The position numbers were made by a program, and so were the translations under genes. A DNA stretch of 64,000 nt. It comes from Kordiimonas sp. SCSIO 12603 (lineage in GTDB: Bacteria > Pseudomonadota > Alphaproteobacteria > Sphingomonadales > Kordiimonadaceae). Positions 1 through 9,779 of the stretch are shown here, in pieces (position 1 is the stretch's first letter; every line of letters starts with the position of its first letter). The DNA is taken from the NCBI RefSeq assembly GCF_024398035.1, contig NZ_CP073748.1:797501-861500 (forward strand). The letters are read 5' to 3'. The notes under the pieces are model-generated. The model did not search any database and had not been told where the DNA came from. It worked only from the letters and a program-made list of their open reading frames with translations.

Positions 1-1209
1 GAAGTTCAGGAAATGATCGATATCTGTGACTTTGCAGTTGGCCTTAGCCGCCAGCTTTATGGTCTTACAATCGCATCTGAACGCCCAGGCCACAAGATGC
101 GTGAATATTGGCAGCCAATCGGCCCTGTTGGTATCATCAGTGCATTCAACTTCCCTGTAGCCGTTTGGGCATGGAATGCGGCGCTTGCACTTGTGTGTGG
201 TGATAGCACAATCTGGAAACCGTCTGAGAAAACACCGGTAACAGCTATTGCTTGTCAGAAACTGTTTGATGAAGCTGTGAAGCGTTTTGGTGATGATGCG
301 CCGGAAGGTCTTTCTCAGGTTCTTGTTGGTGAGCGAGAAATCGGTGAAGTGCTTGTAAACGATAAGCGCGTACCAGTTATCTCAGCAACAGGTAGCTGTG
401 CGATGGGCCGTATTGTCGGACCTAAAGTGGCTGCACGTTTTGGTCGTAGCATTCTTGAGCTTGGTGGTAACAATGCAATTATCGTGGCACCGTCAGCTGA
501 TCTGAACCTTGCTTATCAAGGTATTCTGTTTGGTGCTGTGGGTACGTGCGGCCAGCGCTGTACATCAACACGCCGTATCTTTGTACACGAAGAAGTATAT
601 GACGAGTTGGTGCCGCGCCTGAAGAAAGGTTATAAAGGCCTGTCTATTGGTAGCCCGCTTGATGATAAAACACTGGTTGGGCCGCTGATTGATGAACAGT
701 CATTTAACGCTTTTGAAGCAGCGCTTGAGCTTGCTCAGAAAAATGGTGGTGAAATCACTGGCGGTGGCCGTGCGCTCGCAAGTGAATACCCGAATGCATA
801 CTATGTAAATCCAGCCATCGTTGAGATGACAGGTGATGTAGATAACGTGCAGGAAGAAACATTTGCACCAATCCTTTATGTGTTCAAATACACTGATCTG
901 GAAGAAGCAATTGTGCGCCAAAATGATGTACCGCAGGGCCTTTCTTCTGCGATCTTCACACGTGATGTACTTGAAGCTGAAATCTTCACATCTGAAAGCG
1001 GTAGTGATTGCGGTATCGCTAACGTAAACATCGGTACATCCGGTGCGGAAATCGGCGGTGCATTCGGCGGTGAAAAAGAAACTGGCGGCGGCCGTGAAAG
1101 TGGTTCCGATGCTTGGAAAGCATACATGCGCCGCATGACAAGCACACTCAATTATTCAAAAGAATTGCCTCTTGCACAGGGCATCACATTCGGTGGTGAT
1201 GACGAATAG
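1..1209 (+). CDS. ALDH7-type aldehyde dehydrogenase, 5' end missing
   Basis: The frame is open from base 1, so the gene starts upstream; about 100 N-terminal residues of a roughly 500-residue family are missing. The ELGGNN motif, followed by a GTCGQRCTSTRR block holding the catalytic Cys, and the FNFPVAVWAWN cofactor-binding segment are typical of the ALDH7 group (alpha-aminoadipic semialdehyde / piperideine-6-carboxylate dehydrogenase, lysine catabolism). The reaction would be NAD-dependent oxidation of the semialdehyde to 2-aminoadipate in the cytoplasm. The substrate is inferred from the family only. A strong terminator follows, so this is the last gene of its transcript. Confidence 0.85.
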   Translation, partial: EVQEMIDICDFAVGLSRQLYGLTIASERPGHKMREYWQPIGPVGIISAFNFPVAVWAWNAALALVCGDSTIWKPSEKTPVTAIACQKLFDEAVKRFGDDAPEGLSQVLVGEREIGEVLVNDKRVPVISATGSCAMGRIVGPKVAARFGRSILELGGNNAIIVAPSADLNLAYQGILFGAVGTCGQRCTSTRRIFVHEEVYDELVPRLKKGYKGLSIGSPLDDKTLVGPLIDEQSFNAFEAALELAQKNGGEITGGGRALASEYPNAYYVNPAIVEMTGDVDNVQEETFAPILYVFKYTDLEEAIVRQNDVPQGLSSAIFTRDVLEAEIFTSESGSDCGIANVNIGTSGAEIGGAFGGEKETGGGRESGSDAWKAYMRRMTSTLNYSKELPLAQGITFGGDDE

Positions 1210-1239
1210 TCGCCACCTGAACTAAAAATTCTGCCACTT

Positions 1240-1283
1240 AAGGCCACTTCCCGATCCACTCTCCGGGAAGTGGCCTTTTTTTG
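1240..1283 (+). terminator. Rho-independent terminator after the ALDH7 gene
   Basis: A 14-bp perfect stem (1240-1253 with 1264-1277) with a 10-nt loop is followed by a run of T. Confidence 0.9.
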
Positions 1284-1346
1284 GTTGATACTCTCAATTA
1301 GTAGGTTTATCGCTTAAAGGTTGAAAATGCACACATGGAGAAAATT

Positions 1347-1565
1347 ATGACTCAGGTTATCACTGAACTGACAACAGAAGAACTTAATTTAGTGGGAGGT
1401 GGGGGTGAAGATCTTGACCCGATCGAGGTTTTTACAACTTTTTTTAACGCTTTTAATCCTTTTTCCGGATTGGGTGGCGTCGGATCTGGAGGTAATTCAG
1501 AAAGAGACTACTTTATAAGAATAGATATTGATGTAGCTGGAATTGAGATTGATGTGGCGCTCTAG
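1347..1565 (+). CDS. Small peptide with double-glycine (bacteriocin-type) leader
   Basis: This is a 72-residue product. The start at 1347 is chosen because a GGAG sits at 1337-1340 with 6-nt spacing; the in-frame ATG at 1335 has no such site. The N-terminus reads ELTTEELNLVGG, matching the LSxxELxxIxGG leader that C39-peptidase ABC exporters cut after the second Gly. The predicted core (about 53 residues) is rich in Gly, Phe and Asp and has no Cys, so it is not a lanthipeptide or disulfide bacteriocin. No C39 exporter or modifying enzyme lies nearby; the next operon is an ABC transporter fused to an aminopeptidase. Function is unknown: a bacteriocin-like or signalling peptide is an inference from the leader alone. 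Confidence 0.6.
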   Translation: MTQVITELTTEELNLVGGGGEDLDPIEVFTTFFNAFNPFSGLGGVGSGGNSERDYFIRIDIDVAGIEIDVAL

Positions 1566-1830
1566 TGTTTTGAGAAGAGTGTATCGTTATACTAGATAAT
1601 TATCTCTAAGGGGCCTGAAGTAACATAGTCATCAGATTTAGTTGTTTGGTGGCTTTTTTTTGTGAATTGACAAATTATTATTGTTTTACGATAAGGTATT
1701 TTAATTGCAACTTTGGTTGTAAGGTTTTTGAAAAACAATAGACTGCTATAGCAGTAGGATGGCCAAGAATAAGTAAAGAGTATGCTGGAAAACCAGCCGC
1801 GGCCCGGGCACAGTACAGAGAGGATACAAA

Positions 1831-2739
1831 ATGTTGTCGATTAAAAATTTGAGCCACACCTATCCAAATGGTGTGAAGGCTCTTAATAACCTGAATCTGG
1901 AAGTTCCTAAGGGAATGTTTGGTCTGTTGGGGCCAAACGGCGCTGGTAAATCAAGCCTAATGCGCACAATTTCCACCCTTCAGCAGCCAACAGAAGGCAG
2001 CATTACATTTGGTGGTGTGGATGTGCTCAAAGAACCTGATGCACTTCGCCGTGTTCTTGGTTATCTGCCGCAAGATTTTGGTGTGTATCCACGTACATCT
2101 GCTTATGACATGCTTGATCATATGGCTGTCCTAAAAGGTATCACGAATAAAAAAGAGCGTAAGGAAGTGGTGGAAGGCCTATTGAACCAGACCAACCTTT
2201 TTGCGGCTCGTAAGAAAAACCTCAGCACTTACTCAGGTGGTATGCGCCAACGCTTTGGTATTGCACAGGCACTGATCGGTGATCCTCAATTGATTATTGT
2301 GGATGAGCCAACAGCAGGCCTTGATCCTGAAGAACGCAACCGTTTCCACAATCTTCTTGCAGAAATTGGTGAAAATGTTGTGGTTATTCTTTCCACACAT
2401 ATTGTGGAAGATGTTGCTGATCTTTGCCCGAATATGGTGATTATCAACAGCGGTACGATTGTAGCGGGCGGTAAGCCAGGTGACTTGATTGCAAGCCTTA
2501 ATGGCAAAATCTGGAAGAAAGCAATCAAGCGCACTGAAGTGGATGCCTTTAAAGAAAGCCATGCAGTTATTTCAAGCCGGCTTGTGGCTGGTGATACGGT
2601 TATCCGCGTACTTTCTGAAGGTGAACCAACTGGTGGGTTTGAGCAGGTTGAGGCCGACCTTGAGGATGTTTACTTCTCCAAGCTTTATGAAAGCCGTATC
2701 GGTAATGCTGGTGCCACACCAGCGTCTGCCGCAGCATAA
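1831..2739 (+). CDS. ABC transporter ATP-binding protein
   Basis: A 302-residue cytoplasmic ATPase of the ABC-2 exporter type. Walker A (GPNGAGKSS, near residues 34-42), the signature motif (YSGGMRQR) and Walker B with the D-loop (IIVDEPTAGLDPEE) are all intact. An RBS-like GAGAGGA precedes the ATG. The next gene, 24 nt downstream, encodes its permease fused to a peptidase, so the two form one transporter operon. The transported substrate cannot be read from the sequence. Confidence 0.9.
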   Translation: MLSIKNLSHTYPNGVKALNNLNLEVPKGMFGLLGPNGAGKSSLMRTISTLQQPTEGSITFGGVDVLKEPDALRRVLGYLPQDFGVYPRTSAYDMLDHMAVLKGITNKKERKEVVEGLLNQTNLFAARKKNLSTYSGGMRQRFGIAQALIGDPQLIIVDEPTAGLDPEERNRFHNLLAEIGENVVVILSTHIVEDVADLCPNMVIINSGTIVAGGKPGDLIASLNGKIWKKAIKRTEVDAFKESHAVISSRLVAGDTVIRVLSEGEPTGGFEQVEADLEDVYFSKLYESRIGNAGATPASAAA

Positions 2740-2763
2740 ATTGAGCATTTAGGGAGAGTTTCC

Positions 2764-5700
2764 ATGTTGTTGCGAATAGCAGCGAATGAATTTCGCTATA
2801 TGTTCAAATCACCTCAGACGATTGTGACCTTCGCAATCTTCTTCCTGTTGCCTTTCATGGCGATGGTATTCAGCGATAATGTTCAGATTGGTGCCGGTGG
2901 CAATGTAAAGGTGAATTCACCTTTCGCTATCGCACAGATCAACTTGATCCTGAACCTGTTTTCAGTGTTTGTAGCACCAGCCTTTATGGCAAATGCTGTA
3001 TTGAAAGACAGTGAAAACAAGATGGACGGCATTTTGTTTTCCACGCCGATTACGAAAGAGGCCTATCTTTTTGGTCGTTTTATCGGTGCGTTTCTTGCGA
3101 TGTTTGTGGCTATGTCTGGTACTCCTATCGGTATGGCGATTGGTAGTGCGTGGCCAACACTTGATCCAGAAACAGTATTACCGTTCAGCTTCGGGAATTA
3201 TGCCTATACGTTTTTTGCGTTAACGGGCCCAACTCTTCTTGTGATGGGATCACTATTTTTCGCTATTGCGGTAATGACGCGTAGTTTGATGGGAACGTAC
3301 CTGATCGCGATGGGGGTGTTGATCCTCTATTTCATTAGCGCAAGATTTTTCCGCGAGCCTGAGATGCGGGAAATTATGGCGATTGTTGACCCGTTCTTGA
3401 TCCGCGGTATGCAAGAGGTAACGCGTTACTGGACAGCGGTTGAGCGTAATACCTTGCTGTTAACATATGAAGGTTTGATCCTTACGAACCGTTTAGTTTG
3501 GTTTGCCGTAAGTGGTGGTCTTGTTGCACTTGCTTATGGCACGTTCAGCTTCCGCAAGCCTGCAAAACTGCCTAAAGAAAAGAAGGCTAAAAAGCAGGAT
3601 CAGCCGAAGGTTGCTACAGCGCCGAGGCTGACACCCACATGGACAAGATCTACCTATTTCTCGCAGTTTATGATGCGGACCAAGTTTGAAGTTGGGTCAG
3701 TGGTAAAAAGCTTACCGTTTATGATCATCATTGGCTTTAGCTTATTTATGATGATATCAGCACTCCTTAACAGAAATCTTGCGTATGGTCTTGATGCGCT
3801 GCCTGTAACACGTTTGATGATTAATGCGGTGCAAGGTGGTTTGGGTGTTGGTTTGATCATTGTATTGATCTTCTACAGCGCAGATATCATCTGGCGTGAA
3901 CGTCATTCTGGTGTGCATGAAATCGTTGATGCATCACCAATTCCGAGCAATATTTTTGTTGCTAGTAAGCTTGTGTCCCTCGCTGTGGTGTTGGCGATTA
4001 TCCTATCAGTTGGGGTTATTCTTGCGATTGGAGTACAGATTCTTTCTGGTTACGGTGAGATTGACCTGGGCCTTTATATGCAGCGTGGTATTTACCGAGC
4101 TCTTCTTGGGTTTGTTTTGATTGCTGTTCTATCATCATTCTTGCAGGTAATCGCGAAAAACCGTTTTGTTGGTATGATGCTGATGATGCTCTATTTCATC
4201 AGTACACTTATCCTGTCCAGCATGGGTTTCGAACATCCACTTTACCTGTTCGGTTCAGGTATAACTGCGCCGATGTCGGATATGAATGGTAATGGTCGCT
4301 TCCTGAGCGGTGATAATTGGATCAATCTGTATTGGTCGTTCTTCTCGGTTATTCTGATCATGCTTAGCTATATGCTTTGGAACCGGGGTACATTGCAGCC
4401 GATCAAACTACGTCTTCGTGCACTTCGTGGTTTCAAGAAACCTGTGCCAGCGGTTGTGGCAATCTTGGCTCTTATAGGTTTTGCGGCATCTGGTCGTTAC
4501 ATCTACTATAATACCAATATTCTGAATGATTATCTGACTGGTGATGATATTGAAGAACTGCGCGCAGAGTATGAAGAGAAGTATCGTCAGTATGAAGATC
4601 TTCCAATGCCGCGTATCGTCGATGTGAAAATTGATGTGGATCTTTACCCATACAAGCGCCGTGTGGAAACACGTGGTAAGCAGGTTCTGAAGAATAAAAC
4701 GGGTGAAGTTATCAACACAGTTCACATGGTGTTCCCAGGTGGTATAGATGAAATCCCGATGGTAGAGCTTGAAGGCGGTTCCATTGAAAGCATCGACGAA
4801 GATTATAGCTATTATATCTTCAAGATGGATGAACCTATCCAGCCGGGTGAAGAGCGTAAGCTTGCTTTCGAAACCATCATCCAGCAGCGTGGATTCCGTC
4901 ATTCAGGTGCGGATGTAACGCTGGTTCGTAATGGTACTTTCATCAACAATGGTAATATCACACCAACAATTGGCTTCAGCCGTGGTTTGATGATTCAAGA
5001 CCGTAACACCCGCCGCAAGCGGGGGCTTGAACCATTACCGCGTACACCTAAGCTTGAGGATGAAAGCCAGTATAGCACTAACTATATCTCCAGCGATTCT
5101 GATTTTGTGACGTTTGAAACAACTGTTTCAACGGTTGCTGACCAGATCGCTGTGGCACCTGGTTACCTTCAAAAGGAGTGGGCAGAAGGTGATCGCCGTT
5201 ATTTCCACTATACGATGGATGCGCCGATTCTGAATTTCTACAGCTATCTCTCAGCTGATTATACAGTTGTAAGGGATGAAGTAGACGGTGTTGATATCGA
5301 AGTGTATCACCATGCACCTCACACCTATAATGTGAACCGCATGATTGAAAGTGTGAAAGATAGCATTCGCTATTTCAGTAAAGCTTTCAGCCCGTATCAG
5401 CATAAGCAGCTTCGTATTCTGGAATTCCCGGCATACCGTTCATTTGCTCAGGCATTCCCGAATACAGTACCGTATTCAGAAGGTATCGGCTTTATTGCTG
5501 ACCTGTCTGATCCGAATGCGATTGATCTTGCGTATTATGTGACAGCACACGAAGTGGCACACCAGTGGTGGGCGCATCAGGTGATGTCTGCCAATACACA
5601 GGGTGGTACGGTGCTTGTGGAAACACTGGCGCAGTACGGTGCAATGCTGGTGATGGAACAGAAATATGGTCCGCACCAGATGCGTAAATTCCTGAAGTAT

Positions 5701-6357
5701 GAGCTTGATCGTTATCTTCGTGGTCGTTCCAGCGATCCTGAAGGTGAATTGCCGCTATACCGTGTTGAGAACCAGCAATATATCCATTACCGCAAAGGTT
5801 CAGTGGTTATGTATGCGCTTAAGGATTATCTCGGTGAAGAGGTGGTTAACCGTGCATTATCACGTTTGATCGAAGAACGTGGTTTCAGCGGTGAGCCTTA
5901 TGCAACAACGCTTGATCTGCTTCGCATTCTCAAGGAAGAAGCAGGGCCAGAACATGAGCAGCTGATTGAAGATCTGTTTGAGAGAATTACTCTCTTTGAT
6001 TTGAAGGCTGATGGTGTGACGGTTACGCCAATGGAGGACGGTAAGTATAAGGTTGTTATGACCATTGATGCAGCGAAATTTGAAGCTGATAATGTAGGTA
6101 ATGAAACAGACCTTACACTGAACGATCTTGTGGATATTGGTGTCTTCACTGCACGCCCTGATGATGCAGGTTTTGGTGCTGAAAATGTGCTTTATCTTCA
6201 GAAGCAGCGTATTACCGCAGACACCAAGACCATTGAAATTATCGTGGACGGTAAACCAGCATTTGTGGGGATTGACCCATATAATAAACTGGTGGACCGT
6301 AACTCCAACGATAACATCAAAGAAGTTGTGGAAGAGCAGTTGGTGGATGCAGGTTAG
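2764..6357 (+). CDS. ABC-2 permease fused to M1-family aminopeptidase
   Basis: A 1197-residue membrane protein. Roughly the first 570 residues are hydrophobic and carry two ABC-2-like sets of membrane segments separated by a Lys-rich linker near residues 270-285. The remainder is a soluble, probably periplasmic M1 peptidase domain with the zinc motif HEVAHQWW (His929, Glu930, His933). Glu953 is the candidate third ligand; 19 residues separate it from His933, one more than the classical 18, so that assignment is tentative. The permease-peptidase fusion is a known architecture of unknown substrate. It pairs with the ATPase directly upstream, and the operon ends at a hairpin terminator. Confidence 0.85.
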   Translation: MLLRIAANEFRYMFKSPQTIVTFAIFFLLPFMAMVFSDNVQIGAGGNVKVNSPFAIAQINLILNLFSVFVAPAFMANAVLKDSENKMDGILFSTPITKEAYLFGRFIGAFLAMFVAMSGTPIGMAIGSAWPTLDPETVLPFSFGNYAYTFFALTGPTLLVMGSLFFAIAVMTRSLMGTYLIAMGVLILYFISARFFREPEMREIMAIVDPFLIRGMQEVTRYWTAVERNTLLLTYEGLILTNRLVWFAVSGGLVALAYGTFSFRKPAKLPKEKKAKKQDQPKVATAPRLTPTWTRSTYFSQFMMRTKFEVGSVVKSLPFMIIIGFSLFMMISALLNRNLAYGLDALPVTRLMINAVQGGLGVGLIIVLIFYSADIIWRERHSGVHEIVDASPIPSNIFVASKLVSLAVVLAIILSVGVILAIGVQILSGYGEIDLGLYMQRGIYRALLGFVLIAVLSSFLQVIAKNRFVGMMLMMLYFISTLILSSMGFEHPLYLFGSGITAPMSDMNGNGRFLSGDNWINLYWSFFSVILIMLSYMLWNRGTLQPIKLRLRALRGFKKPVPAVVAILALIGFAASGRYIYYNTNILNDYLTGDDIEELRAEYEEKYRQYEDLPMPRIVDVKIDVDLYPYKRRVETRGKQVLKNKTGEVINTVHMVFPGGIDEIPMVELEGGSIESIDEDYSYYIFKMDEPIQPGEERKLAFETIIQQRGFRHSGADVTLVRNGTFINNGNITPTIGFSRGLMIQDRNTRRKRGLEPLPRTPKLEDESQYSTNYISSDSDFVTFETTVSTVADQIAVAPGYLQKEWAEGDRRYFHYTMDAPILNFYSYLSADYTVVRDEVDGVDIEVYHHAPHTYNVNRMIESVKDSIRYFSKAFSPYQHKQLRILEFPAYRSFAQAFPNTVPYSEGIGFIADLSDPNAIDLAYYVTAHEVAHQWWAHQVMSANTQGGTVLVETLAQYGAMLVMEQKYGPHQMRKFLKYELDRYLRGRSSDPEGELPLYRVENQQYIHYRKGSVVMYALKDYLGEEVVNRALSRLIEERGFSGEPYATTLDLLRILKEEAGPEHEQLIEDLFERITLFDLKADGVTVTPMEDGKYKVVMTIDAAKFEADNVGNETDLTLNDLVDIGVFTARPDDAGFGAENVLYLQKQRITADTKTIEIIVDGKPAFVGIDPYNKLVDRNSNDNIKEVVEEQLVDAG

Positions 6358-6382
6358 TATCCTTTCTACATGCTAGAAAAAG

Positions 6383-6413
6383 AACCCTCGGCCAAAAATG
6401 GCCGGGGGTTTTG
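6383..6413 (+). terminator. Terminator of the ABC/M1 operon
   Basis: An inverted repeat (CCCTCGGCCA, loop, TGGCCGGGGG) is followed by TTTTG. It lies 30 nt after the stop codon. Confidence 0.75.
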
Positions 6414-6459
6414 TATTTTATGGCCATGCTACAGTCATTTTGAACTTGCATAAATTAAC

Positions 6460-6479
6460 ATATCCAATATTCTGGATAT
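6460..6479 (+). promoter_or_regulatory. Probable ArsR operator abutting the arsR start codon
   Basis: A perfect 7-bp inverted repeat, ATATCCA-N6-TGGATAT, ends at the base before the arsR ATG. Its place and symmetry suit a winged-helix dimer repressing its own operon. Binding is inferred. Confidence 0.5.
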
Positions 6480-6812
6480 ATGGATAAAAATGATTCTTTA
6501 AAAGCGTTAAATGCTCTGTCTAACGAGACACGGCTTGATGTATTCCGCCTTCTGGTAAAGGCGGGTGAAGCTGGTATGCCAGCTGGTGCAATTTCGGAAG
6601 AGCTAGGTATTGTGCAAAACACAATGTCTTCCGGTCTTTCTATTCTCGCCGCAGCAGGGCTTATCCGTGGTGATCGGGAAGGGCGGTCTATCCGTTATTA
6701 CGCGGAGATGGATGGCATGCGCGGCTTACTGGCGTTTTTGATGGAAGACTGTTGTGGCGGCAATCCAGAAACCTGTGCGCCGCTTCTTAGTGAATTAACC
6801 CCCAAGTGTTGA
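6480..6812 (+). CDS. arsR: ArsR-type arsenite-responsive repressor
   Basis: A 110-residue winged-helix protein of the ArsR/SmtB family. The recognition region reads ISEELGIVQNTMSSGLSIL. The C-terminus has Cys91, Cys92 and Cys99 (motif CCGGNPETC), resembling the C-terminal As(III) site of the Acidithiobacillus-type ArsR rather than the helix-3 CVC site of plasmid ArsR. It is the first gene of arsR-acr3-arsH and would release the operator when arsenite binds. There is no clear Shine-Dalgarno in front of the ATG because the operator-like palindrome fills that space. Confidence 0.85.
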   Translation: MDKNDSLKALNALSNETRLDVFRLLVKAGEAGMPAGAISEELGIVQNTMSSGLSILAAAGLIRGDREGRSIRYYAEMDGMRGLLAFLMEDCCGGNPETCAPLLSELTPKC

Positions 6813-6824
6813 TCGGATTTACTC

Positions 6825-7895
6825 ATGGCAACTGATACTGTTATGCCAACTGAAGCGCCTGCTGGCGGCATTGGTTTCTTTGAAAAGTGGCTTTCTCTGT
6901 GGGTGGCGATTTGTATTGCTGCGGGCATTGGGTTGGGTAGCTTTTTCCCAAGCGTTTTTGAAACGCTTGCAAGCCTTGAATATGCGTCCGTGAACCTGGT
7001 GGTGGCCGTACTTATTTGGGCAATGGTTTATCCGATGATGGTGAATGTGGATTTCGCCAGTCTTCGGTATATTGGGGATCGTCCTAAAGGCCTTGTGGTT
7101 ACTATTCTTGTAAACTGGCTAGTGAAGCCCTTCAGCATGGCAGCCCTTGGTGTGTTGTTCTTTGAAGGCGTGTTCGCGGATATGATCAGCCCTTCAGATG
7201 CGCAGGAATATATCGCTGGTTTGATCCTTTTGGGTGCTGCGCCTTGTACGGCAATGGTGTTTGTCTGGAGCCAGATGACAAAAGGGGATGCGACATACAC
7301 CTTGGTGCAGGTTTCCGTAAATGATGTGATTATGATCTTCGCCTTCGCCCCGATCGTGGCATTCTTGCTTGGCGTGACAGATATCACTGTGCCGTGGGAT
7401 ACGCTTCTGATCTCTGTGGGGCTTTATGTGATTATTCCGCTTGCCGCGGGTGCTCTCACCCGGAAGGTGTTGATTAAAAACGATGGTAATACCTCAGCCG
7501 TTGATAAGTTCACGGGTTCTGTGAAGCCTTTCTCAATCATTGGCTTATTAGGTACCGTCGTATTGCTCTTTGGTTTTCAGGGGCAGATTATTTTAGAAAG
7601 GCCCGTTCTGATAGCCATTATTGCGGTTCCGCTTCTCATACAGTCCTACGGCATTTTTATTATTGCATACGGTGCAGCGTGGTTGTGGCGCATTCCGTTT
7701 AATGTGGCGGCACCTTGTGCACTTATCGGTACATCCAACTTTTTTGAACTTGCTGTTGCTGTGGCGATCAGTCTCTTTGGACTTCATTCTGGTGCGGCGT
7801 TGGCAACAGTGGTTGGTGTGCTTGTAGAAGTACCGGTAATGCTGTCGCTTGTAGCACTTGCAAACGCAACACGTGGTTATTTTGCAGCTGAGTAA
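6825..7895 (+). CDS. acr3: ACR3-family arsenite efflux permease
   Basis: A 356-residue, strongly hydrophobic protein with about ten membrane segments, matching the ACR3 family length. The segment [13 protein letters not shown] carries the conserved Cys141 needed for As(III) export in characterised ACR3 proteins. It starts 12 nt after arsR and is followed by arsH. It would export arsenite across the inner membrane using the proton-motive force. No ATPase subunit or arsenate reductase is present in this cassette. Confidence 0.92.
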   Translation: MATDTVMPTEAPAGGIGFFEKWLSLWVAICIAAGIGLGSFFPSVFETLASLEYASVNLVVAVLIWAMVYPMMVNVDFASLRYIGDRPKGLVVTILVNWLVKPFSMAALGVLFFEGVFADMISPSDAQEYIAGLILLGAAPCTAMVFVWSQMTKGDATYTLVQVSVNDVIMIFAFAPIVAFLLGVTDITVPWDTLLISVGLYVIIPLAAGALTRKVLIKNDGNTSAVDKFTGSVKPFSIIGLLGTVVLLFGFQGQIILERPVLIAIIAVPLLIQSYGIFIIAYGAAWLWRIPFNVAAPCALIGTSNFFELAVAVAISLFGLHSGAALATVVGVLVEVPVMLSLVALANATRGYFAAE

Positions 7896-7921
7896 TAAGG
7901 GTTTTGGTTAGGAGTTTGATC

Positions 7922-8641
7922 ATGTCTGAATTTGATATGCAGAATATTCACGAAGATAGTTGGAAGACCATTGATGAAACGGCATTGTTTGCTCCTGATC
8001 AGGTAGGGCATAAGCCTAGAATTCTGCTGCTTTATGGATCGCTTAGAAAGCGTTCGTTTAGCCGGTTGGTTACAGAGGAAGCAGCTCGCATTCTAGAGCG
8101 CTTCGGGGCTGAGGTAAAAACCTTCAATCCAAGCGGGCTTCCACTTCCTGATGATGATGTAGATGAAAGCCACGAAAAGGTTCAAGAACTGCGTGATATG
8201 GTGCAGTGGAGTGAAGGCATGGTGTGGTGTTCACCAGAGCGCCACGGCAGCATGACAGGGATTATGAAGTCTCAAATTGATTGGATACCGCTTTCTCTTG
8301 GTGCTGTAAGACCAACACAGGGTAAAACATTAGCTGTTATGCAGGTGTGCGGTGGTTCACAGTCCTTCAATGCTGTGAACCAGCTCCGCATCCTTGGGCG
8401 CTGGATGCGCATGATTACTATTCCGAACCAATCTTCTGTAGCGAAAGCTTTTCTTGAGTTTGATGATAACGATCGCATGAAGCCTTCTGGTTATTACGAC
8501 CGTATTGTGGATGTGATGGAAGAACTGGTTAAATTCACGCTGTTGACACGTGGTCGTTCTGATTATCTGGTGGATAGATACAGTGAGCGTAAAGAAAGCG
8601 CTGAAGAGCTAATGGCTAGAGTGAATCAGCGTAAATTGTAG
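7922..8641 (+). CDS. arsH: ArsH, NADPH-dependent FMN reductase / organoarsenical oxidase
   Basis: 239 residues. The ATG at 7922 is preferred over a TTG 18 nt upstream because AGGAG lies at 7910-7914 with 7-nt spacing. The flavodoxin-like nucleotide-binding start ([14 protein letters not shown]) and the [18 protein letters not shown] block are characteristic of ArsH. In the family it oxidises trivalent organoarsenicals or reduces quinones and metals with FMN and NADPH. It closes the arsenic cassette. Confidence 0.92.
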   Translation: MSEFDMQNIHEDSWKTIDETALFAPDQVGHKPRILLLYGSLRKRSFSRLVTEEAARILERFGAEVKTFNPSGLPLPDDDVDESHEKVQELRDMVQWSEGMVWCSPERHGSMTGIMKSQIDWIPLSLGAVRPTQGKTLAVMQVCGGSQSFNAVNQLRILGRWMRMITIPNQSSVAKAFLEFDDNDRMKPSGYYDRIVDVMEELVKFTLLTRGRSDYLVDRYSERKESAEELMARVNQRKL

Positions 8642-8734
8642 GCATTTTGCAATCTAAACCATGTAAACGATCCTTGCATTTCAAGTGTGATTTAGACAGT
8701 ATCACGCGGTTGTTCAGTGGTCAGGGATCGTTTC

Positions 8735-9481
8735 ATGTTGAAGGCTTTTCAGCTTTTCTTTTCTATGATGTCTTTGCTTGTGCTGGAGTACACAGCACAT
8801 GCAGATGATAAAATTACTATCGCTATTGATGGCGGTATCCCTCCTTATGTTTACCCTGATAGTAAAGAGGGTATCGACGTTGATATCATAAGGAAAGCTG
8901 CGGAACTTGGCGGGCTTTCAATTGATTTTCTCGTTTCTCCTTATAACCGAGTTGAGCGCCTTTTAATTGATAAGAAGGTTCAGGCTGCAGTTAGTTATAC
9001 TCCGAATTCAGCCTACGGTGCGGTTTCCATGCCTATTCGGTATTGGCATGATGGGCTTATCATTCGGCGCGGTGTGGATTTCTCCAGAGAGAACTGGGGA
9101 AACCTGAAATGGGGAACTTTCCCCGCCGTAGAAGCTTCTTTGGGTGAAGAAATCAGAGAGTTGTTGCCTTACCTAAAAGCAGCAGAAATCATTGATAATA
9201 CTCCTCAAGCCACCCGAATGATGCATGCAGGCCGGATGGATGCATATGTGGGAGATTTGGTTGCGTTCAAACATTATTTTGAAGGCCTGCGATCTGAAGA
9301 GGGTGGCGAGGATTTTGAAGTTATCCAGATTTACAAGCCTGTTCCTTATTATTTGATGTTTGTGAAACCTGCTAACAGAGACGCCTTTAACCGTGGTTTA
9401 AAAACTCTAAAAGAGAGCGGCCAGTATGATTGGATATGGGCGAAGCATATCTTGTTTGGCATTCAATCGGCGCAATTTTAA
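8735..9481 (+). CDS. Periplasmic substrate-binding protein, family 3-like
   Basis: 248 residues starting at the ATG with AGGGA 7 nt upstream. The N-terminus is a signal peptide ending near the AHAD residues. The mature part resembles bacterial extracellular solute-binding family 3 (polar amino-acid binders): an initial beta strand with ITIAIDGGIPPYVY, then DVDIIRKAAELG, and a C-terminal lobe with MDAYVGDLVAFKHY. No transporter genes flank it, so it may be a stand-alone sensor or orphan binding protein. The ligand is unknown. Confidence 0.7.
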   Translation: MLKAFQLFFSMMSLLVLEYTAHADDKITIAIDGGIPPYVYPDSKEGIDVDIIRKAAELGGLSIDFLVSPYNRVERLLIDKKVQAAVSYTPNSAYGAVSMPIRYWHDGLIIRRGVDFSRENWGNLKWGTFPAVEASLGEEIRELLPYLKAAEIIDNTPQATRMMHAGRMDAYVGDLVAFKHYFEGLRSEEGGEDFEVIQIYKPVPYYLMFVKPANRDAFNRGLKTLKESGQYDWIWAKHILFGIQSAQF

Positions 9482-9779
9482 GCTCTTTTTTCTCGTAAAA
9501 ATAGCATTATCTATTGGTTTAAATCCTATAGGTTATAGCCTTAGTGTGATCATATAACCTTGGATTGTGTACTTTGTTGCGCAATTGTCACAAAATGTGA
9601 AACATATGTAAAAAACAAAGACATATATTCTCATATTATGTCGTAATTTATTGGCGCTACTGTCTTTTCCCTCGCATAGTTTTTTCCGTGATGCACCGCT
9701 TGGTGGGGAGTGGCCGAATGGCGTGTATCTGTGTGCATAAAAATGAAAAACTAAAAACAAACTAAGAAGGTAGGATCCT
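9482..9779. promoter_or_regulatory. AT-rich upstream region of the TonB receptor gene
   Basis: This 298-nt stretch has no plausible gene. It contains a small dyad TCACA-AAA-TGTGA at 9588-9600, a possible operator. A GAAGG ribosome-binding site lies just before the downstream ATG. Confidence 0.35.

Noticed and set aside
4408-4902. Long open frame on the minus strand inside the permease-peptidase gene
   Set aside because: It has no family resemblance or ribosome-binding site and shadows a clear gene.
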